A DNA stretch of 53,587 nucleotides from Candidatus Bathyarchaeota archaeon. Its GTDB lineage: Archaea; Thermoproteota; Bathyarchaeia; Bathyarchaeales; Bathycorpusculaceae. Both the position numbers and the translations under genes were made by a program. The stretch lies in the NCBI GenBank assembly GCA_013388905.1, contig JACAEI010000025.1, forward strand, positions 1 through 53,587, in the 5' to 3' direction. A model generated the notes under the pieces. That model had not been told where the DNA came from. It searched no databases and worked only from the letters and a program-made list of their open reading frames with translations. Shown here in pieces: positions 15,995 through 24,847 of the stretch (its first letter is position 1; every line of letters begins with the position of its first letter).

Positions 15995-16973
15995 TATCTG
16001 CATAAATTTGTGAGCAACAGAACGAAGAAAACGACATGCTGAGCCCCTTGTTTTGTGCGAATTTTATGGCTTCTTCCGCAGGAAATGCTATGGCGTTTAC
16101 TCCAGCTTTTATGGCGTAAGTGTCTGTTTCTATGCGATGCTTGCCTTTTGGTCGCATGCAACCAAGAACCAAAGGTGTGTGAGGAAACATTAGTTTAGCC
16201 GTGGTTAAGACTTTGGCTATTGCTATAGGTTTTGGCGGTTCAACCTCTGCCATTTCTGTTCCGTGAATAGGCATGAAGGCAATTACTACGAGGGCTGAAG
16301 GAGCATATTTAGATATCATTTTCAAGGCTTGAAATTCGCCTTGCAGCCTTCCATAGTGAAGACCCACGATAACGTGAGGCACAAATACTATGCCAGCTTC
16401 ATGCAACGCCCTTAACGAACCGTCATAATCTCTAACAGTCACGTTCAGATTGTAGATTTCCTTTATCGTTTCGTCTGAACCAATAATGTCAATCAGCGCT
16501 GCATCAACGCCTGCGCCCCTAAGCCTCTTGGCAGTATCAGAATCAATAACTCCTGTATGCACAAAAATAGTCAAACCCAATTTACGTTTAACTTTTCCAA
16601 TAGCGTCAACAAAATTTTCGAGAGGAACATACCCATTTGGCAAACATCCGCCACTTATCAAACAACCTAAAGCACCTTCGCGTTTAAATTTTGTACATAA
16701 ATCTAATAGTTTCTCTGAAGTTGTTGCTGGATACATGGTTTCCAAAACTTTTCCGCCACAATGCTTACACCTTAGTGCACAGCCCTTGCCTGTAATCGAT
16801 ATTGTTGGGAAATCCTTTGTTGAAGAACAGTAATAGGGTGTCTTGTAATACATGAAACTTGGAGCGTAAAAACGAATCTGCTTTTGATTTGAAATAGGCA
16901 TGCCAGAGTCTAGTAGCTTTTGGAGTTGCTCTTCGTTCATCTGCCAAACAGTTTCGGGTAAAAGCTGACTCAT
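15969..16973 (-). CDS. lipS2: Radical SAM protein, LipS2-like lipoyl synthase component
   Basis: A 334-residue radical SAM enzyme. The 4Fe-4S/SAM motif CxxxCxxC is at C65, C69 and C72 (GKGCALRCKHCGGK), followed by a TIM-barrel with LISGGCLPNGYVPLENF, HVIVGLHYGRLQGEFQALKM and LGCMRPKGKHRIETD. These match my memory of archaeal LipS2, which with LipS1 inserts the two sulfur atoms into octanoyl groups to make lipoyl protein. A LipS1-like gene lies 1.4 kb away (18413) and a lipoate ligase is at 41149, which supports the call. Without a search, another uncharacterised radical SAM family remains possible. Confidence 0.68.
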   Translation of the reverse strand: MSQLLPETVWQMNEEQLQKLLDSGMPISNQKQIRFYAPSFMYYKTPYYCSSTKDFPTISITGKGCALRCKHCGGKVLETMYPATTSEKLLDLCTKFKREGALGCLISGGCLPNGYVPLENFVDAIGKVKRKLGLTIFVHTGVIDSDTAKRLRGAGVDAALIDIIGSDETIKEIYNLNVTVRDYDGSLRALHEAGIVFVPHVIVGLHYGRLQGEFQALKMISKYAPSALVVIAFMPIHGTEMAEVEPPKPIAIAKVLTTAKLMFPHTPLVLGCMRPKGKHRIETDTYAIKAGVNAIAFPAEEAIKFAQNKGLSMSFSSFCCSQIYADINSSSFDS

Positions 16974-17005
16974 CGCCTTCGCTATGGAAAACCCTAGTCG
17001 CTTGT

Positions 17006-17341
17006 TTAATAGTTTTCGCTTTCGCTGTTCTCGTTGTCCTCTATCAATGGGATAACGTGAATAGCCTCGTCCATAGTTCTGATAGTGTTTGCAACCTTTT
17101 CCAAGTATTTCTGAAAGCTAAGGGTTCTGTATACTGCTAAACCGCGTTCTGTGATGCCATATGCTGTTTTCTTACCTGAAACACGCTCCTCAACAAGACC
17201 ATTTTTCATCAGAAAATCTAAGCGTTGTTTGAGAACGGTGCATTCCATGCCAGTTTCATAGGCAATGTTATCGATGGTTAAAGGCTTCTTGACTAAGGCT
17301 CCTAATATTTCCTCGTAGCATTCAAGCTTTGACTTCCGCAT
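17006..17341 (-). CDS. Winged-helix transcriptional regulator
   Basis: An approximately 111-residue archaeal one-domain winged-helix protein. It has a typical ILGALVKKPLTIDNIAYETGMECTVLKQRLDFLMKNGLV helix-turn-helix and a wing with KKTAYGITERGLAVYRTL. This pattern is common among crenarchaeal/TACK PadR-like or ArsR-like regulators. A C-terminal helix (SFQKYLEKVANTIRTMDEA) probably dimerises. The ATG at 17341 is preferred over one five codons upstream. It lies 32 bases before the LipS2-like gene on the same strand, so the two may be co-transcribed, and it could regulate lipoate synthesis (inference). Confidence 0.75.
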   Translation of the reverse strand: MRKSKLECYEEILGALVKKPLTIDNIAYETGMECTVLKQRLDFLMKNGLVEERVSGKKTAYGITERGLAVYRTLSFQKYLEKVANTIRTMDEAIHVIPLIEDNENSESENY

Positions 17342-17432
17342 CTTCACACACATCAAAGCTCGTTTTGATTCGTTTCAGATAAATTATTTATGAATTCCGA
17401 ATCTTTAGTAGAACAAAAGTTCATTACCAAGT

Positions 17433-18281
17433 TTATTGCAAACTTTCAATAATAGCGTATACACCGCTTGACGCAAGCACAAAAAGCTCGAATATCCTAT
17501 ATGCTTCAACCATGCTTTTGGCTGTATACTCCACTTTCAACCCGTCCACTCTTTTAACCATTGGCAACAACTCCGCAGCATCTGCAAAATGGCTCGCCAA
17601 GAAAGATACACCTATTTTTACTGGCTTCTTCACTTTCAATGGTTTAACAGTGCCATGATTAAACTTTTTAACAGCCTTCTTGACTGCTTCCCTTAATTCT
17701 TTCTCAATTCTGACCATGCTACGACTTTTGGCAGACATTCTGCTGAAAGAATCCTTTAGAGCCAAAGTTTCAGCCCAAGGCGCATATCGTTTAACATCAT
17801 CCTTCAAAAGTTGCGCCTCTCCAGCAACAAGCATAATTGGCACATTCAAATCGCCTGCTACGTAAGCGTTCAAAAGAAATTCGCTGGCTTCAATTCCGTT
17901 TACCTCTACCTTATTTACGGCTCTACCACTGTAGGTGTGGTCAAAAGTGGATTTCATCGTACCAAATTTTGCATGATATCCAAGAAAGAGAGCCGCTTTA
18001 CAATCTTCTATCCCAGCAACCATGCTAAGCGGTCGAGGATAACCTCTTACAATTTCAACATATTCAGGCAAATCATCAACCAAAAGATTAACCATAGGTC
18101 CATGGCTGTCAGCAACTACAATCTCATCAAAACCATGTTTGTTCAGCTCTTCAGCTGCCGTCAACGTGACTTTTGTGGCAATCTTTCTTGCCTCAGAGTA
18201 TAAAGTTCCTTTAAGATTTAGATGACTTAAGACAACAATATAGGGCATACCTTCCATATCGACTGAAATAAAGGCTTTCAT
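17433..18281 (-). CDS. M55 family D-aminopeptidase-like metallopeptidase
   Basis: A roughly 282-residue DppA-type zinc aminopeptidase. Diagnostic parts are the N-terminal MKAFISVDMEGMPYIV (metal-binding Asp and Glu, as in the SxDxEG motif), DEIVVADSHGPMVNLL (DSHG), AALFLGYHAKFG (GYHA) and a DHTYSG segment. The family frees D-amino acids from short peptides. I chose the ATG at 18281 because the motif-bearing start aligns there; the upstream extension is hydrophobic and unlike the family. It is divergent from the LipS1-like gene with a 131-base gap. It fits the peptide-catabolism theme of the window. Confidence 0.88.
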   Translation of the reverse strand: MKAFISVDMEGMPYIVVLSHLNLKGTLYSEARKIATKVTLTAAEELNKHGFDEIVVADSHGPMVNLLVDDLPEYVEIVRGYPRPLSMVAGIEDCKAALFLGYHAKFGTMKSTFDHTYSGRAVNKVEVNGIEASEFLLNAYVAGDLNVPIMLVAGEAQLLKDDVKRYAPWAETLALKDSFSRMSAKSRSMVRIEKELREAVKKAVKKFNHGTVKPLKVKKPVKIGVSFLASHFADAAELLPMVKRVDGLKVEYTAKSMVEAYRIFELFVLASSGVYAIIESLQ

Positions 18282-18412
18282 AGGAATCTTTAGTAAGTTG
18301 TTAACACACTTAAGAGTTTTCATCAGCAAAACATCTAGGGCATATGCCCAACACGTTGAAAATAGCCAAACAGTTTTTAGTCTTAACTTCAAAATTATCT
18401 AACGAATAAGGC

Positions 18413-19432
18413 ATGAAACAGCAAAAAGAACTGCCAAAGAAAATCCGCGTGTCAACAGGCTCCGCAATAATTCTCGGTCTTTTAAAAGCGAAACTAGATG
18501 CAGCGCCTACTACTGCTTATCTAATGACTTACAGAGAAGGCAAATGCAGTGCAAACTGTGGCTTCTGCTCCCAAGCTCGAAAAAGCTATGGCAAGGCAGA
18601 CATGCTTTCAAGGGTTTCATGGCCCGTTTTTCCAACAGAACATGTGCTTAATGGAATTGAGAAAGCAGCTAAAAAAGGCAGAATAATGCGTGTTTGTCTC
18701 CAAGCCTTAAACTATCCAGAAGTTTTCACCGATTTGACAGCGCTTACAAAAGCTATTCGACAGAAAGCCAATGTCAAAATTTCAATTTCGTGCCAGCCCT
18801 TGAACACCGAAAACATAATACTGTTAGCTAATGCTGGCGTCGAAAGAATCGGCATTCCATTAGACGCTGCAACAAAAGCCTTGTTTGACAAAGTTAAGGG
18901 CGAATCTGCAGGAGGACCATATAGCTGGACGACACAGCTTAAACTTTTAGGCGAGGCTGTCAGCATTTTCGGAAAAGGCAAAGTTAGCACTCATTTGATT
19001 GTTGGGTTAGGTGAATCGGAACAGGAAATGGTGGAAACTATCCAACGATGCGTGGACATGGGTGTTCTTCCAGCCCTTTTCGCTTTTACGCCGATTGCCG
19101 GAACCGCTTTGGAGGATAAGCCGCAACCACCGATCCAAACGTATAGGCGAATCCAAATTGCCAGACATTTAATCGTTAACAGAGTTGCTAGATACGAAGA
19201 TATGCATTTTGATGCGAATGGTTGCATAATTGATTTTGGCATTGCCGAACAAACTTTGTTGCAGATTGTCAAGATAAATGCTCCTTTTCTTACTTCTGGA
19301 TGCCCCGACTGCAACCGTCCATATTACAACGAAAAACCTAGGGGTCCACTCTATAACTACCCAAAGAAATTGACTGAAAAAGAATTCGCCTTAATACAAG
19401 AAGAGTTAGGCTTAAAGGAAGCATTATTTTGA
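18413..19432 (+). CDS. lipS1: Radical SAM protein, LipS1-like (biotin synthase-related)
   Basis: A 339-residue radical SAM enzyme related to BioB. The CxxxCxxC motif is at C45, C49 and C52 (GKCSANCGFCSQARKS), as in biotin synthase. The C-terminus ends with SGCPDCNRPYYNEKPRGPLY, a Cys pair absent from BioB but expected in archaeal LipS1, where extra Fe-S clusters supply sulfur. No bioD or bioA genes are nearby, and LipS2-like and lipoate ligase genes are in the window, so lipoyl synthase is preferred to biotin synthase. It starts at ATG 18413. Its stop overlaps the TTG start of the polymerase fragment (TTGA). Confidence 0.68.
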   Translation: MKQQKELPKKIRVSTGSAIILGLLKAKLDAAPTTAYLMTYREGKCSANCGFCSQARKSYGKADMLSRVSWPVFPTEHVLNGIEKAAKKGRIMRVCLQALNYPEVFTDLTALTKAIRQKANVKISISCQPLNTENIILLANAGVERIGIPLDAATKALFDKVKGESAGGPYSWTTQLKLLGEAVSIFGKGKVSTHLIVGLGESEQEMVETIQRCVDMGVLPALFAFTPIAGTALEDKPQPPIQTYRRIQIARHLIVNRVARYEDMHFDANGCIIDFGIAEQTLLQIVKINAPFLTSGCPDCNRPYYNEKPRGPLYNYPKKLTEKEFALIQEELGLKEALF

Positions 19433-19866
19433 ACAATTTATACCTTCTTGACGCCATATTAACCGAGACAAACGCAATAAAACTCAAACTCTTAAACGCG
19501 GAAGGAAAAGTCGAAGAAATCATTGATGACAAAAACAAACCTTATTTCTTGACACTTTACCCGTTGAATAGCGAAGAGAATGAAGTTGTGAAATATTTCA
19601 GCGGCAACATGGAAATCATAGAAAAAACGGATTTATTTAGTGGTGAGAGAAGAATTTTGGCGAAAGTTTTTTGGCCTAACCCAAAAATTGCGGCAAAAGC
19701 AGCTAGAAGGTTTCGACATGTTTGGGAATGTGAAGTCGATTTTCCAAAATCATACGTTTATGATAAGGGCTTAATTTTTGGTGCACTGCATTCCGAAAGT
19801 GATTTAAAGCCAATTCAAGAGGTTTCCGCAGAAGCGAAGGAAAGATTTGAGCAAAGTTTCAGATAA
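19429..19866 (+). CDS. Family B DNA polymerase-like protein, N-terminal segment before in-frame stop
   Basis: Encodes 145 residues matching the N-terminal domain of archaeal family B polymerases: LYLLDAILTETNAIKLKLL, KPYFLTLYP, and ECEVDFPKSYVYDKGLIFGA, the last being the segment that normally leads into the exonuclease domain. The frame then ends at a TAA (19864-19866), but the same frame continues with polymerase-like sequence. The start is a TTG overlapping the LipS1 stop (TTGA), so translation is coupled. No exonuclease motif follows. Either this is a split subunit, or the stop is a recent mutation or assembly error. Confidence 0.72.
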   Translation: MNNLYLLDAILTETNAIKLKLLNAEGKVEEIIDDKNKPYFLTLYPLNSEENEVVKYFSGNMEIIEKTDLFSGERRILAKVFWPNPKIAAKAARRFRHVWECEVDFPKSYVYDKGLIFGALHSESDLKPIQEVSAEAKERFEQSFR

Positions 19867-19902
19867 TTTAAAACAAAAGACCCATTAAAATATGCACAGA
19901 TT

Positions 19903-21324
19903 TTGCATTGGTTTAATTTGCTTCTTCAGCCAATTCCCGGTTTGAGCCCAGAATTTTTTGGCGTCAAAGAAATTGAGCCAGAAAGAGTGTATTCGGCGTG
20001 GACACTTTCGAGAATAGCTAATATTCCATTAGTTGAAGCTTTCAGCAGTAAGCGCGTAAGCGAATGGGTTAAGTCCATGGTTTACACTTGGTTAAGAAAG
20101 AATAATACGCTTATTCCCACTGCTGAAGAGTTGAGGCGTGGAAAAACCCCACATAGAGTGGTAGGTGCTTTAACTGTTTCGCCAACGCCTGGAATCTATT
20201 TCAACACTGTTGTTTGTGATTTCGAAAGCCTATATCCAAGTTGCATCGACAGCTTCAACCTATCTTATGAAACAGTGGATTGTGCACATTCAGAATGCAC
20301 AAGCAACAAAATTCCGGACGTTGATTATCATGTGTGCACAAAAAGGAGAGGTTTCTACGCGATACTTGTGGGCGCTTTAAAGGAACTACGAATAAAATTG
20401 TTTAAACCAGCTTCAAAAAACCTGTCGCTGTCAACGGAAGAGAGAAAGATGGCTGATGCAGCCGCGAAACTGTTGAAGTTGATTACTGTTTCAAGTTACG
20501 GTGTAACTGTGAGAATTCACGGTGTTGCTTGTCCTCCACTTGCCGAGGCTATTACTGGCTACAGTCGTTACGCGCTTAAAGAAGCTTGGAAGATGGCTGA
20601 AGAAAAGGGTTTGAAACCGCTTTATGGCGACACAGATTCGCTTTTTTTGGATAACGCTTCAAACGATCAGGTGGAATGGTTAATCAAAGCTGTGAAAGAA
20701 AAGTTTAGCCTAGATTTAGCTGTGGAAAAACGTTATAATTTGTGTGTTCTGCCAAAGGCAAAGAAAGCCTATTTTGGAATCTTAACCAATGGAACACCAG
20801 ACATTAAAGGCGTTACGCCCATGAAGTCTAATGCGCCAAAATTCATTAACGAAGTGTTTCATAAATGTGTTGAAGAACTATCTGCTGTCAAGAATATTGA
20901 GGAATATGCACGGGCAAAGAAAACGATTAAAGAAATTGTTACAAAAGCCATATCAGATTTAAGAAACAGAAAAGTTAGGCTAGAGGACCTTACTTATTCT
21001 GTGCGTTTGTATTTTGACCCCAATGAGAAAATAGTGGATATGAAGACTGCTCCTCAGCCTTACCAATGCGCTGTGCAGCTTATTGATGCTCGCAAACGAC
21101 TGAATCGATGGGACACGGTTTCATTCATCAAAGTTAAACCCTTCAAATATAAAGAGAAAACCTTCACTGTGAAACCCGCGGAGTTTGTAACCAGCTTAGC
21201 CGAAATAAACACCGAGGATTACGTACGGAATATGCTAACTGCATTAAACCAGACATTCAAGCCCATGGGTATAGAGCTAGAAGCAGAAACGAAAACGGAA
21301 ATTTCAAGATGGCTAACAGGCTAA
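19903..21324 (+). CDS. Family B DNA polymerase-like protein, catalytic segment after in-frame stop
   Basis: Same frame as the preceding segment; coding-looking sequence begins right after the TAA (KTKDPLKYAQILHWFNLLLQ), so the first usable start is unclear (TTG at 19903 is the nearest). The palm is intact: motif A DFESLYPS (D106), motif C YGDTDSLF (D243, D245), and KKAYFGIL as the KKxY motif. Motif B is unusual (KLLKLITVSSYG, where AN-S-x-YG is typical). Exo I, II and III are all absent: only about 75 residues separate the end of the N-terminal domain from the pre-palm region, against roughly 200 in normal enzymes. This would be a polymerase without proofreading if functional. No PCNA-binding motif is evident. 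Confidence 0.78.
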   Translation: MHWFNLLLQPIPGLSPEFFGVKEIEPERVYSAWTLSRIANIPLVEAFSSKRVSEWVKSMVYTWLRKNNTLIPTAEELRRGKTPHRVVGALTVSPTPGIYFNTVVCDFESLYPSCIDSFNLSYETVDCAHSECTSNKIPDVDYHVCTKRRGFYAILVGALKELRIKLFKPASKNLSLSTEERKMADAAAKLLKLITVSSYGVTVRIHGVACPPLAEAITGYSRYALKEAWKMAEEKGLKPLYGDTDSLFLDNASNDQVEWLIKAVKEKFSLDLAVEKRYNLCVLPKAKKAYFGILTNGTPDIKGVTPMKSNAPKFINEVFHKCVEELSAVKNIEEYARAKKTIKEIVTKAISDLRNRKVRLEDLTYSVRLYFDPNEKIVDMKTAPQPYQCAVQLIDARKRLNRWDTVSFIKVKPFKYKEKTFTVKPAEFVTSLAEINTEDYVRNMLTALNQTFKPMGIELEAETKTEISRWLTG

Positions 21325-21417
21325 TGCCCTAATCTAATGTTGACTTACTTTTGAAAGAATCGCAAGATTTAATTTTGTTAGTTTATCCATCATAGGAGAA
21401 TCACGTGGTGAAAAAGA

Positions 21418-22755
21418 ATGAAAGATTCTGCTGAAAGCTGGATTTTTCAGCCAGAATTTGAAAAAATGCCAAGAAGCAAGCTTGTCCAGTTGCAGGAAGA
21501 GCGTCTCAGAAAGATTGTGAAGTATTGCTATGACAAAGTTCCTGTTTACCGAACAAAGTTTAAGCATGCTGGAATAACTCCGGATGATGTTAAAACTTTA
21601 GATGATTTAGAGAAAATTCCTTTTACTGAGAAGGAGGATTTGCGTAAGGCTTATCCATATGGAATGTTGGCTGCGGACTTGAGTGACGTTCTCGAGTTGC
21701 ATGCAAGTTCGGGCACGACTGGGCATCCTACGACTTGCGCTTATACTAAAAGTGATTTGGAAGTCTGGTCCAAAGTTATGGCGAGAATTTATGCTTCTGC
21801 TGGAACAAGAAAAGGCGACATAGTGCAAAACGCATATGGATACGGTTTATTCACAGGTGGTTTGGGTTTCCATTATGGAGCTTTAGAAATAGGTGCAACA
21901 GTCTTGCCTATTGCGGCTGGGGAGACAGAACGGCAAATCAGCCTAGCGAAAGAGTATGGAACTACGGTGCTTACGTGTACACCTAGCTATGCGGCGTTTA
22001 TGGGTAGATATGCAAAGGAAAAAATGGGCATTGACCCTGCAAAAGAGCTGAAATGGAAAAGTGGCTTATTTGGCGCTGAAGCATGGTCAGAAGAGCTGAG
22101 AGAAAGAATTGAAGAACTTTTAGGCTTAGAAGCCTTTGACATTTACGGATTATCAGAAGTTATTGGTCCAGGTGTTTCAGTGGAATGTGCAGAGCATGAT
22201 GGGTTGCACATTGAAGAAGACCATTTTCTACCCGAAATTATTAATCCCAAAACTGGTGAAAGATGCAAAGAAGGCGAAACTGGAGAACTTGTATTGACAA
22301 CCTTGACGAGGCAAGCAACACCAGTTCTTAGGTTTAGAACGGGCGACACAACCGCTTTCAAGTTTGATGAGTGCGTGTGTGGACGGGCTTCTCTAAGGAT
22401 GGACAGAATATTTGGAAGGGCTGACGACATGCTGAAGGTAAGGGGTGTCAAATTCTGGCCGAAGACTGTTGAACATGCGCTTTTGCGTGTGGATGGAGCT
22501 TCTGAAAACTACGAGATAGTGATTGATAGACCTGAAGAGTTAGATGTTATGACGTTGCGTCTGGAGCCAAGTAAAGAATGTTATGAAAGTGTGAAGGGAG
22601 ATTTATCAAAGTTGCAGGCGTTGGTTAAAGAAATAGATGAGCATGTTAAATCAATTGTCGGCGTAAAAGCAAACGTTGAACTTGTTCCTTATGGAAGTTT
22701 GCCAAGGTTTATGGGTAAAGCTAAAAGAATAAGAGACCTAAGAAAACAGCGTTAG
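21418..22755 (+). CDS. Phenylacetate-CoA ligase family enzyme (PaaK-like)
   Basis: A 445-residue AMP-forming ligase that activates an aryl acid, such as phenylacetate or indoleacetate, with ATP and CoA. The N-terminal LQEERLRKIVKYCYDKVPVY, the ATP motif ELHASSGTTGHPTTCAYTK, then NAYGYGLFTGGLGFHYG, FDIYGLSEVIGPG and the hinge RTGDTTAF are all PaaK hallmarks. The C-terminal lysine region PRFMGKAKRIRDLRK is present. GGTGA lies 7-8 bases before the ATG. It is monocistronic. With IorAB at 33 kb, which makes arylacetyl-CoA from aryl pyruvates, it suggests aromatic amino-acid metabolism. Confidence 0.9.
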   Translation: MKDSAESWIFQPEFEKMPRSKLVQLQEERLRKIVKYCYDKVPVYRTKFKHAGITPDDVKTLDDLEKIPFTEKEDLRKAYPYGMLAADLSDVLELHASSGTTGHPTTCAYTKSDLEVWSKVMARIYASAGTRKGDIVQNAYGYGLFTGGLGFHYGALEIGATVLPIAAGETERQISLAKEYGTTVLTCTPSYAAFMGRYAKEKMGIDPAKELKWKSGLFGAEAWSEELRERIEELLGLEAFDIYGLSEVIGPGVSVECAEHDGLHIEEDHFLPEIINPKTGERCKEGETGELVLTTLTRQATPVLRFRTGDTTAFKFDECVCGRASLRMDRIFGRADDMLKVRGVKFWPKTVEHALLRVDGASENYEIVIDRPEELDVMTLRLEPSKECYESVKGDLSKLQALVKEIDEHVKSIVGVKANVELVPYGSLPRFMGKAKRIRDLRKQR

Positions 22756-22793
22756 AAACTTTCATTTGAGCCTATATTTGAAACTAAACAGGG

Positions 22794-24755
22794 TTACTCT
22801 TTTTGGAGCTCTCTAAAGATTTTTTCGTAAAAGTCCAACGATTCTGGATTAACTAGCGCATCGCGGTTTGTGACAGGTCTCCCATTCAGTATGTTTGCCA
22901 CTGCACTTTCTACCTTCTTCATGTTAAATGTGTACGGAATTTCTGGCGCTTGAACGATTAAGGCTGGAACATGCCGAGGAGAAGCCTCCCTACGTAAAGC
23001 TGTGCAGATTCTGTTTTTCAAATCTTCCGTCAATTTGAACTGTTTAGCAAGTTTGACAAATAGGATTATGCGTTGATCGCCTTTCCAGTCTTGCCCCACA
23101 ACCATGCTGTCGGCAATTTCTTCAAACTTCTCTATTATGTTGTATATTTCCGCTGGTCCTATGCGCACACCTGAAGGCTTCAAAGTAAAGTCTGAACGCC
23201 CCAGAAAAGTTATGCCGCCCGTGTCGCCATGGATTATAATCCAGTCGCCGTGACGCCAAACATTGGGGTAAACGCCAAAGTAGGCTTCTTTGTATTTTTT
23301 GCCGTCTGGATCGTTCCAGAAATAAATTGGCATCGAAGGCGCTGGAGCCTCACAAACAAGCTCTGCTTCTCTGTCAATCACAGGGTTGCCTTTTTCATCG
23401 TATGCTTTCACCTTCATTCCTAACGCTGGACTTTGAAGTTCACCAGCATACACTGGTTGAATAGGTGTTCCAGCTGCAAAACAACCATTAATATCCGTGC
23501 CACCCGCAATAGAGTTGAAGTGCAAATCCTCTTTTATTTCTCGATAAACATATTCAAACCCTTCAACCGAAAGTGGAGAGCCAGTCTGAGAAATTTCTCG
23601 CAACAAAAACAAATCATAATCTTTTCCGGGCTTAGCCGCTACACTTCTAAGGTAATTAATGTAGCTTGCACTACAGCCAAAAATCGTTATCGTCTCATCT
23701 TCAGCCAATTTCCACATAGCGCCCCAATCAGGATAATTCGGATTGCCATCATACAATACAATAGTAGCGCCCACAGCTAAGGAGCTTATTAGCCAATTCC
23801 ACATCATCCAACTAGGCGACGTAATATAGAAAATCTTGTCATCACGCTTCAAATCTGTGTGAAGTATAAGCTCCTTCAAATGGTTGATGAGGATTCCGCC
23901 AGCGCTTTGAACCATGCATTTAGGCTTGCCAGTTGTTCCAGAAGAAAACATAATGTAAACTGGATTGTCAAACGGCAACTGCTCAAACCGTATTTGAAGT
24001 TTCTCTTTATGATAAACAAAATCGTCATAAAGCATGGAATTAGGAATACGGCTTATGCCCGGCTTTTCTTCCACGTAAGGAACAACTATGACTTTTTCGA
24101 GAGAAGAAATTCCTCTTGCGATTTCCTCAACATTCGCCAAAACATTGAAAGATTTTCCCTTATATGGATATGCAGCAACAGTGAACAGCACTTTTGGGCT
24201 AATCTGACCAAAACGGTCTAAAACCGCTTTCGGACCAAGCTCAGTGCCGCAAGAAGACCAAGTTGCGCTAATGCTCGTAGTAGCAAGCATGGCAATGGCT
24301 GTCTCCATAATATTAGGCATGTAAGCAGCCACACGGTCTCCCGGAGAAATTCCAGATTCACGTAGCGACTGAGCAAGACGCGCCACAGAGTCGTATAGCT
24401 CTGAATAAGAGATTCTTTCTGATTTTTGAAGTTCTCCTTTGAATATTAAGGCTTCGTGGCTATCCTTGTATTTTAAAAGGTTTTCAGCAAAATTCAGTTT
24501 TGCACCAATAAACCATCTGGCGCCGGGAAACTTGCATAGATCGTCAACAACCACATCATATTTACGAGAAGCCTTTACCTCTGCAAACTCCCACATAGTA
24601 GCCCAAAAATCTGGAATATTTTCAACAGACCACCTATACAATTGATTATAAGAGGAGAGCTTGAGCCCGTATTTCTCGTTAACAAATCTTGTGAAACGAG
24701 TCACATTAGCATGTTTCACGCGTTCTTCTGATGGAATCCAGAGAGGCTTCCGCAT
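22794..24755 (-). CDS. Acetoacetyl-CoA synthetase-like acyl-CoA ligase
   Basis: A roughly 653-residue ANL-family enzyme. The N-terminus (PLWIPSEERVKHANVTRFTR, ending in a GARWFIGAKLNFAENLL segment) and the motif MFSSGTTGKPKCMVQSAGG are typical of acetoacetate-CoA ligases, with SPSWMMWNW nearby. The GGTDINGCF and HGDTGGITFLGRSDFTLK segments form the adenylate site and hinge, and the catalytic lysine region is IPYTFNMKKVE. It converts acetoacetate (or a related short acid) to its CoA ester. The ATG at 24755 is preferred over TTG at 24779. It follows the DRE-TIM enzyme gene on the same strand after 92 bases. Confidence 0.87.
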   Translation of the reverse strand: MRKPLWIPSEERVKHANVTRFTRFVNEKYGLKLSSYNQLYRWSVENIPDFWATMWEFAEVKASRKYDVVVDDLCKFPGARWFIGAKLNFAENLLKYKDSHEALIFKGELQKSERISYSELYDSVARLAQSLRESGISPGDRVAAYMPNIMETAIAMLATTSISATWSSCGTELGPKAVLDRFGQISPKVLFTVAAYPYKGKSFNVLANVEEIARGISSLEKVIVVPYVEEKPGISRIPNSMLYDDFVYHKEKLQIRFEQLPFDNPVYIMFSSGTTGKPKCMVQSAGGILINHLKELILHTDLKRDDKIFYITSPSWMMWNWLISSLAVGATIVLYDGNPNYPDWGAMWKLAEDETITIFGCSASYINYLRSVAAKPGKDYDLFLLREISQTGSPLSVEGFEYVYREIKEDLHFNSIAGGTDINGCFAAGTPIQPVYAGELQSPALGMKVKAYDEKGNPVIDREAELVCEAPAPSMPIYFWNDPDGKKYKEAYFGVYPNVWRHGDWIIIHGDTGGITFLGRSDFTLKPSGVRIGPAEIYNIIEKFEEIADSMVVGQDWKGDQRIILFVKLAKQFKLTEDLKNRICTALRREASPRHVPALIVQAPEIPYTFNMKKVESAVANILNGRPVTNRDALVNPESLDFYEKIFRELQKE

Positions 24756-24847
24756 TTCCTTATCAACCTTTTTCGTCAAAAAATACGCTAGTGCTAAAAT
24801 AAGGTTTGCGATAGAATATCAGAGAATGCATTTCTGGTTTGGAACCG

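Noticed and set aside
19864-19866. Readthrough of the polymerase stop by pyrrolysine
   Set aside because: The stop is TAA; pyrrolysine uses TAG, and no pyl genes are seen.
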